Shown: in pieces, positions 55,778 through 64,000 of the stretch
Numbering within the stretch: position 1 is the stretch's first letter
Layout: each line of letters opens with the position of its first letter
Assembly: GCA_030063045.1 (NCBI GenBank)
Contig: JAQSEB010000161.1
Location: 1-64,000, forward strand
DNA: 64,000 bases
Direction of reading: 5' to 3'
From: Pratylenchus scribneri
Taxonomy: Eukaryota > Nematoda > Chromadorea > Rhabditida > Pratylenchidae
Position numbers and translations under genes: made by a program
The notes under the pieces: generated by a model
What the model saw: only the letters and a program-made list of their open reading frames with translations
What the model was told of the DNA's origin: nothing
The model's database searches: none

Positions 55778-55845
55778 ATCCAACAACCAAATTTCTCGTT
55801 GGAATGTTTTGGCACATTCAATGGCAAATTGTTGGGTAAAATTTA
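55731..55845. other. Non-repetitive junction between satellites A and B
   Basis: This 115 bp segment matches neither flanking repeat. It contains the right arm of the boundary hairpin and a second small inverted repeat, TCCAAC/GTTGGA (55779-55784 and 55798-55803). About 30 codons are open on the minus strand, ending at a stop near 55776, which is too little to call a gene fragment. Its origin is unknown. Confidence 0.8.
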
Positions 55846-55983
55846 TTAAATTATCTATATTTATATATTATTTTGTAAATCGTAAAAAAATAATTTTATT
55901 TTTTCTAAAATTTACCTATTTATTTGGAAATCTTTATTATTAATTTTGAAAATAAATTAACTCGAAAAATATTTAATTATATA

Positions 55984-56012
55984 TGTGTATATTAATATTT
56001 TTAATATACACA
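55984..56012. repeat. Conserved hairpin of satellite B (first copy)
   Basis: Perfect 11 bp arms TGTGTATATTA and TAATATACACA around a 7-base loop. TTAAT and ATTAA further out can also pair beyond small internal loops. The core is present unchanged in every one of the ten units. The unit at 61935 has lost six bases just outside the left arm (near 62060) but keeps the core. Confidence 0.9.
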
Positions 56013-56277
56013 AAATTAAATAAATATTTTCTCTATATCGTTAAAAATTTTATTACCAAAATTGTCAAAAATTATTCATATAAAACTATCGAACAAAACT
56101 TAATTGAACAAAACAAATTATAGACAGACTAATTAAAAAATATTTTCCATATTTATTATTTATTATTATTTTCATATTGAGACTAGTTTAAAAATATTTA
56201 AATGAAAAATACATCCAAAAGAAAAGTAGAAAATTATGATTTATATATAAAAATAATAACAATTTTACTTTAAATAA

Positions 56278-56334
56278 GCATTGGTAGGCGTGGCCCTTTG
56301 ATTCCAAAAGCATTTAGTAGGCATGACCATTAAT
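56278..56334. other. GC-rich motif pair of satellite B (first copy)
   Basis: GCATTGGTAGGCGTGGCC is followed about 30 bases later by the related GCATTTAGTAGGCATGACC, most often GCATTTAGCAGGCGTGACC in other units. These are the most G+C-rich stretches of the 762 bp unit and recur in all ten copies. The pair looks like an old internal duplication. GGCGTGG resembles the Sp/KLF zinc-finger site class, but that is only a resemblance. Confidence 0.75.
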
Positions 56335-59300
56335 TCAATTAATTTTTATGTGTTCTAATTTACATTATTTTTATCTTTAATTGCGGTTTTGAATTCATGC
56401 TATTAATTTTGAATTTCGTTATATGATGTTTGGCCTATTCAATTTTGAAATTCATTTGAATTAAAGAAAATATAATTTCATTATTTTGAACACAAAAATT
56501 TTATGGGTTGAAAAATTTCTAATAAAATTTAATATTTTTTAATATTATTTTTTAAATACTATCAAATCTTTTTGAAATATTTCATTAAAAAATAATTTAA
56601 ATTATCTATATTTATATATTATTTTGTAAATCGTAAAAAAATAATTTTAATTTTTCTAAAATTTACCTATTTATTTGGAAATCCTTATTATTAATTTTGA
56701 AAATAAATTAACTCGAAAAATATTTAATTATATATGTGTATATTAATATTTTTAATATACACAAAATTAAATAAATATTTTCTCTATATCGGAAAAATAT
56801 TTTTAAAAATTTTATTACCAAAAATTGTCAAAAATTATTCATATAAAACTGTCGAACAAAACTTAATTGAACAAAACAAATTATAGACAGACTAATTGAA
56901 AAATATTTTCCATATTTATTATTTATTATTATTTTCATCCTGAGACTAGTTTAAAAATATTTAAATGAAAAATACATCCAAAAGAAAGGTAGAAAATTAT
57001 GATTTATATATAAAAATAATAACAATTTTACTTTAAATAAGCATTGGTAGGCGTGGCCCTTTGATTCCAAAAGCATTTAGCAGGCATGACCATTAATTCA
57101 ATTAATTTTTATGGGTTCTAATTTACATTATTTTTATCTTTAATTGCGGTTTTGAATTCATGCTATTAGTTTTGAATTTCGTTATATGATGTTTGGCCTA
57201 TTCAATTTTAAAATTCATTTGAATTAAATAAAATATAATTTCATTATTTTGAACACAAAAATTTTTTGGGTTGAAAAATTTCTAATAATTTAATTTTTTT
57301 AATATTATTTTTAAATACTATCAAATCTTTTTGAAATATTTCATTAAAAAGATAATTTAAATTATCTATATTTATATATTATTTTGTAAATCGTAAAAAA
57401 ATAATTTTAATTTTTCTAAAATTTACCTATTTATTTGGAAATCCTTATTATTAATTTTGAAAATAAATTAACTCGAAAAATATTTAATTATATATGTGTA
57501 TATTAATATTTTTAATATACACAAAATTAAATAAATATTTTCTCTATATCGGAAAAATATTTTTAAAAATTTTATTACCAAAAATTGTCAAAAATTATTC
57601 ATATAAAACTGTCGAACAAAACTTAATTGAACAAAACAAATTATAGACAGACTAATTGAAAAATATTTTCCATATTTATTATTTATTATTTTCATCCTGA
57701 GACTAGTTTAAAAATATTTAAATGAAAAATACATCCAAAAGAAAGGTAGAAAATTATGATTTATATATAAAAATAATAACAATTTTACTTTAAATAAGCA
57801 TTGGTAGGCGTGGCCCTTTGATTCCAAAAGCATTTAGCAGGCGTGACCATTAATTCAATTAATTTTATGGGTTCTAATTTACATTATTTTTATCTTTAAT
57901 TGCGGTTTTGAATTCATGCTATTAGTTTCGAATTTCGTTATATGATGCTTGGCCTATTCAATTTTGAAATTCATTTGAATTAAATAAAATATAATTTCAT
58001 TATTTTGAACAGAAAAATTTTATGGGTTGAAAAATTTCTAATAAAATTTAATATTTTTAATATTATTTTTAAATACTATCAAATCTTTTTGAAATATTTC
58101 ATTAAAAAGATAATTTAAATTATCTATATTTATATATTATTTTGTAAATCGTAAAAAAATAATTTTAATTTTTCTAAAATTTACCTATTTATTTGGAAAT
58201 CCTTATTATTAATTTTGAAAATAAATTAACTCGAAAAATATTTAATTATATATGTGTATATTAATATTTTTAATATACACAAAATTAAATAAATATTTTC
58301 TCTATATCGGAAAAATATTTTTAAAAATTTTATTACCAAAAATTGTCAAAAATTATTCATATAAAACTGTCGAACAAAACTTAATTGAACAAAACAAATT
58401 ATAGACAGACTAATTGAAAAATATTTTCCATATTTATTATTTATTATTATTTTCATCCTGAGACTAGTTTAAAAATATTTAAATGAAAAATACATCCAAA
58501 AGAAAGGTAGAAAATTATGATTTATATATAAAAATAACAATAATTTTACTTTAAATAAGCATTGGTAGGCGTGGCCCTTTGATTCCAAAAGCATTTAGTA
58601 GGCATGACCATTAATTCAATTAATTTTTATGGAATCTAATTTACATTATTTTTATCTTTAATTGCGGTTTTGAATTCATGCTATTAATTTTGAATTTCGT
58701 TATATGATGTTTGGCCTATTCAATTTTGAAATTCATTTGAATTAAAGAAAATATAATTTCATTATTTTGAACACAAAAATTTTATGGGTTGAAAAATTTC
58801 TAATAAAATTTAATATTTTTTAATATTATTTTTTAAATACTATCAAATCTTTTTGAAATATTTCATTAAAAAATAATTTAAATTATCTATATTTATATAT
58901 TATTTTGTAAATCGTAAAAAAATAATTTTAATTTTTCTAAAATTTACCTATTTATTTGGAAATCCTTATTATTAATTTTGAAAATAAATTAACTCGAAAA
59001 ATATTTAATTATATATGTGTATATTAATATTTTTAATATACACAAAATTAAATAAATATTTTCTCTATATCGGAAAAATATTTTTAAAAATTTTATTACC
59101 AAAAATTGTCAAAAATTATTCATATAAAACTGTCGAACAAAACTTAATTGAACAAAACAAATTATAGACAGACTAATTGAAAAATATTTTCCATATTTAT
59201 TATTTATTATTATTTTCATCCTGAGACTAGTTTAAAAATATTTAAATGAAAAATACATCCAAAAGAAAGGTAGAAAATTATGATTTATATATAAAAATAA

Positions 59301-60407
59301 TAACAATTTTACTTTAAATAAGCATTGGTAGGCGTGGCCCTTTGATTCCAAAAGCATTTAGCAGGCATGACCATTAATTCAATTAATTTTTATGGGTTCT
59401 AATTTACATTATTTTTTTCTTTAATTGCGGTTTTGAATTCATGCTATTAGTTTCGAATTTCGTTATATGATATTTGGCCTATTTAATTTTGAAATTCATT
59501 TGAATTAAATAAAATATAATTTCATTATTTTGAACACAAAAATTTTATGGGTTGAAAAATTTCTAATAAAATTTAATATTTTTTAATATTATTTTTTAAA
59601 TACTATCAAATCTTTTTGAAATATTTCATTAAAAAGATAATTTAAATTATCTATATTTATATATTATTTTGTAAATCGTAAAAAAATAATTTTAATTTTT
59701 CTAAAATTTACCTATTTATTTGGAAATCCTTATTATTAATTTTGAAAATAAATTAATTCGAAAAATATTTAATTATATATGTGTATATTAATATTTTTAA
59801 TATACACAAAATTAAATAAATATTTTCTCTATATCGGAAAAATATTTTTAAAAATTTTATTACCAAAAATTATCAAAAATTATTCATATAAAACTGTCGA
59901 ACAAAACTTAATTGAACAAAACAAATTATAGACAGACTAATTGAAAAATATTTTCCATATTTATTATTTATTATTATTTTCATCCTGAGACTAGTTTAAA
60001 AATATTTAAATGAAAAATACATCCAAAAGAAAAGTAGAAAATTACGATTTATATATAAAAATAATAACAATTTTACTTTAAATAAGCATTGGTAGGCGTG
60101 GCCCTTTGATTCCAAAAGCATTTAGCAGGCGTGACCATTAATTCAATTAATTTTTATGGGTTCTAATTTACATTATTTTTATCTTTAATTGCGGTTTTGA
60201 ATTCATGCTATTAGTTTTGAATTTCGTTATATGATGTTTGGCCTATTCAATTTTGAAATTCATTTGAATTAAATAAAATATAATTTCATTATTTTGAACA
60301 CAAAAATTTTATGGGTTGAAAAATTTCTAATAAAATTTAATATTTTTTAATATTATTTTTTAAATACTATCAAATCTTTTTGAAATATTTCATTAAAAAG
60401 ATAATTT

Positions 60408-63400
60408 AAATTATCTATATTTATATATTATTTTGTAAATCGTAAAAAAATAATTTTAATTTTTCTAAAATTTACCTATTTATTTGGAAATCCTTATTAT
60501 TAATTTTGAAAATAAATTAATTCGAAAAATATTTAATTATATATGTGTATATTAATATTTTTAATATACACAAAATTAAATAAATATTTTCTCTATATCG
60601 GAAAAATATTTTTAAAAATTTTATTACCAAAAATTGTCAAAAATTATTCATATAAAACTGTCGAACAAAACTTAATTGAACAAAACAAATTATAGACAGA
60701 CTAATTGAAAAATATTTTCCATATTTATTATTTATTATTATTTTCATCCTGAGACTAGTTTAAAAATATTTAAATGAAAAATACATCCAAAAGAAAGGTA
60801 GAAAATTATGATTTATATATAAAAATAATAACAATTTTACTTTAAATAAGCATTGGTAGGCGTGGCCCTTTGATTCCAAAAGCATTTAGCAGGCGTGACC
60901 ATTAATTCAATTAATTTTTATGGAATCTAATTTACATTATTTTTATCTTTAATTGCGGTTTTGTATTCATGCTATTAGTTTTGAATTTCGTTATATGATG
61001 TTTGGCCTATTCAATTTTGAAATTCATTTGAATTAAATAAAATATAATTTCATTATTTTGAACAGAAAAATTTTATGGGTTGAAAAATTTCTAATAAAAT
61101 TTAATATTTTTTAATATTATTTTTAAATACTATCAAATCTTTTTGAAAAATTTCATTAAAAAGATAATTTAAATTATCTATATTTATATATTATTTTGTA
61201 AATCGTAAAAAAATAATTTTAATTTTTCTAAAATTTACCTATTTATTTGGAAATCCTTATTATTAATTTTGAAAATAAATTAACTCGAAAAATATTTAAT
61301 TATATATGTGTATATTAATATTTTTAATATACACAAAATTAAATAAATATTTTCTCTATATCGGAAAAATATTTTTAAAAATTTTATTACCAAAAATTGT
61401 CAAAAATTATTCATATAAAACTGTCGAACAAAACTTAATTGAACAAAACAAATTATAGACAGACTAATTGAAAAATATTTTCCATATTTATTATTTATTA
61501 TTATTTTCATCCTGAAACTAGTTTAAAAATATTTAAATGAAAAATACATCCAAAAGAAAGGTAGAAAATTATGATTTATATATAAAAATAATAACAATTT
61601 TACTTTAAATAAGCATTGGTAGGCGTGGCCCTTTGATTCCAAAAGCATTTAGCAGGCGTGACCATTAATTCAATTAATTTTTATGGGTTCTAATTTACAT
61701 TATTTTTATCTTTAATTGCGGTTTTGAATTCATGCTATTAGTTTTGAATTTCGTTATATGATGTTTGGCCTATTCAATTTTGAAATTCATTTGAATTAAA
61801 TAAAATATAATTTCATTATTTTGAACACAAAAATTTTATGGGTTGAAAAATTTCTAATAAAATTTAATATTTTTTAATATTATTTTTTAAATACTATCAA
61901 ATCTTTTTGAAATATTTCATTAAAAAGATAATTTAAATTATCTATATTTATATATTATTTTGTAAATCGTAAAAAAATAATTTTAATTTTTCTAAAATTT
62001 ACCTATTTATTTGGAAATCCTTATTATTAATTTTGAAAATAAATTAACTCGAAAAATATTTATATGTGTATATTAATATTTTTAATATACACAAAATTAA
62101 ATAAATATTTTCTCTATATCGGAAAAATATTTTTAAAAATTTTATTACCAAAAATTGTCAAAAATTATTCATATAAAACTGTCGAACAAAACTTAATTGA
62201 ACAAAACAAATTATAGACAGACTAATTGAAAAATATTTTCCATATTTATTATTTATTATTATTTTCATCCTGAGACTAGTTTAAAAATATTTAAATGAAA
62301 AATACATCCAAAAGAAAGGTAGAAAATTATGATTTATATATAAAAATAATAACAATTTTACTTTAAATAAGCATTGGTAGGCGTGGCCCTTTGATTCCAA
62401 AAGCATTTAGCAGGCGTGACCATTAATTCAATTAATTTTTATGGAATCTAATTTACATTATTTTTATCTTTAATTGCGGTTTTGTATTCATGCTATTAGT
62501 TTTGAATTTCGTTATATGATGTTTGGCCTATTCAATTTTGAAATTCATTTGAATTAAATAAAATATAATTTCATTATTTTGAACACAAAAATTTTATGGG
62601 TTGAAAAATTTCTAATAAAATTTAATATTTTTTAATATTATTTTTTAAATACTATCAAATCTTTTTGAAATATTTCATTAAAAAGATAATTTAAATTATC
62701 TATATTTATATATTATTTTGTAAATCGTAAAAAAATAATTTTAATTTTTCTAAAATTTACCTATTTATTTGGAAATCCTTATTATTAATTTTGAAAATAA
62801 ATTAACTCGAAAAATATTTAATTATATATGTGTATATTAATATTTTTAATATACACAAAATTAAATAAATATTTTCTCTATATCGGAAAAATATTTTTAA
62901 AAATTTTATTACCAAAAATTGTCAAAAATTATTCATATAAAACTGTCGAACAAAACTTAATTGAACAAAACAAATTATAGACAGACTAATTGAAAAATAT
63001 TTTCCATATTTATTATTTATTATTATTTTCATCCTGAGACTAGTTTAAAAATATTTAAATGAAAAATACATCCAAAAGAAAGGTAGAAAATTATGATTTA
63101 TATATAAAAATAACAATAATTTTACTTTAAATAAGCATTGGTAGGCGTGACCCTTTGATTCCAAAAGCATTTAGCAGGCATGACCATTAATTCAATTAAT
63201 TTTTATGGGTTCTAATTTACATTATTTTTTTCTTTAATTGCGGTTTTGAATTCATGCTATTAGTTTCGAATTTCGTTATATGATATTTGGCCTATTTAAT
63301 TTTGAAATTCATTTGAATTAAATAAAATATAATTTCATTATTTTGAACACAAAAATTTTATGGATTGAAAAATTTCTAATAAAATTTAATATTTTTTAAT

Positions 63401-63455
63401 ATTATTTTTAAATACTATCAAATCTTTTTGAAAAATTTCATTAAAAAGATAATTT
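60408..63455. repeat. Satellite B units 7-10 with two-unit alternation and a mosaic unit
   Basis: Units 7 and 9 share GGAATCTAAT (60924, 62442) and TTTTGTATTC (60960, 62482), while units 8 and 10 read GGGTTC and GAATTC there; this is a two-unit (1522 bp) pattern. Unit 10 combines a marker of unit 4 (ATAACAATAATTTT, 58531 and 63110) with markers of unit 5 (ATTTTTTTCTT, TTTCGAATTTC, GATATTTGGCC), so it looks mosaic. Confidence 0.75.
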
Positions 63456-63497
63456 AAATTATCTATATTTATATATTATTTTGTAAATCTAAAAAAA

Positions 63498-64000
63498 GCG
63501 GTATAAAAATTTAAACGAATAGTTCTTGAATAGTTGCTTTTAAAAATCTGAAAATTTTTCATGAAAAATATTTAATTAAATTAATTTTTCTTTACATTTT
63601 TTAATATAAATATATTCAATATAATAGAGAATATATTAGAAATGTATAGCAAATTTAATGACCTATATAATTTCATGTAAAAATCTAGAAAAAATTTTTT
63701 AGCGAAATAATAAATCAGAAAAATTAGAAAAATAGAAAAAAAATTGAAAAAAATATCGTAAAAAATATTTCAAAAATTGCTTTTTTGCAAAATTCAGTGC
63801 TAAACACATACCCTTTGAGAGTACTTATATTTAAGTAAATGTTCAATATGAAAAGTGGTATAAAAATTTAAACGAATAGTTCTTGAATAGTTGCTTTTAA
63901 AAATCAGAATCATGAAAAATATTTAAATAAATTAATTTTTACATTTTATGATAGAAATATATCCAATATAATAGAGAATATATTAGAAATGTATATTTTT
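63498..64000. repeat. Satellite C: 357 bp tandem repeat, cut by window end
   Basis: GGTATAAAAATTTAAACG begins at 63500 and again at 63857, a 357 bp period. The second copy runs 144 bp to the window end and aligns with the first over its whole length, with two small deletions (after AAAAATC and inside the T-rich run) and scattered changes. There is no open frame of note. The 357 bp length is about two nucleosomes. With less than two units visible, whether this is a long array is not known. Confidence 0.8.

Larger units (their letters stand above)
55848..56598. repeat. Satellite B unit 1, divergent edge copy
   Basis: The shortest unit (751 bp). It lacks the extra GAAAAATATTT stretch that other units have after CTATATCG (near 56038). 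It reads TCATATTGAGAC where others read TCATCCTGAGAC, CTATCGAAC for CTGTCGAAC, and ATGTGTTC for ATGGGTTC. It adjoins the junction, so it is the B-array edge copy. Confidence 0.85.
55846..63497. repeat. Satellite B: about 762 bp tandem repeat, ten units
   Basis: The marker AAATTATCTATAT begins at 55848, 56599, 57359, 58117, 58880, 59644, 60408, 61171, 61935, 62693 and 63456, giving lengths of 751, 760, 758, 763, 764, 764, 763, 764, 758 and 763 bp plus a short partial unit. Units are very AT-rich, in one orientation, and highly alike, with small indels in homopolymer runs. There is no long open frame. It is distinct from satellites A and C, and I do not recognise it. Confidence 0.97.

Noticed and set aside
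55791..55808. CENP-B box-like CTCGTTGGAATG in the junction
   Set aside because: It shares TCGTTGGAA with the box but lacks the essential CGGG part, and it occurs once, outside the tandem monomers.
55846..63497. Satellite B as long terminal repeats or a transposon
   Set aside because: No coding part, no target-site duplication, and no internal region between copies; ten direct tandem units indicate a satellite.
63498..64000. Satellite C as the Drosophila 359 bp (1.688) satellite
   Set aside because: Only the approximate length and AT-richness agree; I could not recognise the sequence as that family.

Overview
The window holds no gene that I can support. It is non-coding satellite DNA with three AT-rich tandem-repeat families joined end to end, which points to centromeric or pericentromeric heterochromatin of a eukaryotic nuclear genome. 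The species cannot be named from the sequence. The 171 bp main period falls in the nucleosome-sized class common to many plant and animal centromeric satellites, but I recognise none of the three sequences as a named family. No tRNA, rRNA, CRISPR, transposase or reverse transcriptase sequence was seen.

Region A (1-55730) is an uninterrupted head-to-tail array of about 326 copies of a 171 bp monomer (44 G+C of 171, about 26%), all in one orientation, with no insertion. It runs off the left edge of the window. A handful of diagnostic bases define monomer subtypes, and their order gives the history of the array. There are two runs of seemingly identical copies (172-3933 and 4789-6498), a threefold 855 bp pentamer (11458-14022), several local duplications (offsets 1181, 1198, 2565 and 3575 bp), a pair of related tracts about 26 kb apart, two blocks dominated by one subtype (21199-27358 and 47660-53302), and a decayed right edge (53645-55730). 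Numbering used below: monomer position 1 is the first base of ATACGATGG.

A 115 bp non-repetitive junction (55731-55845) follows, with a near-perfect inverted repeat lying exactly across the edge of array A. Region B (about 55846-63497) is ten copies of a 751-764 bp repeat. Each copy has a conserved hairpin and an isolated GC-rich motif pair. Region C (about 63498-64000) is the start of a third tandem repeat of 357 bp, cut by the window end.

There is no gene network to describe. What the sequence does show is how satellite arrays grow: amplification, unequal exchange inside monomers, short deletions that were later copied, and divergence at the boundary.
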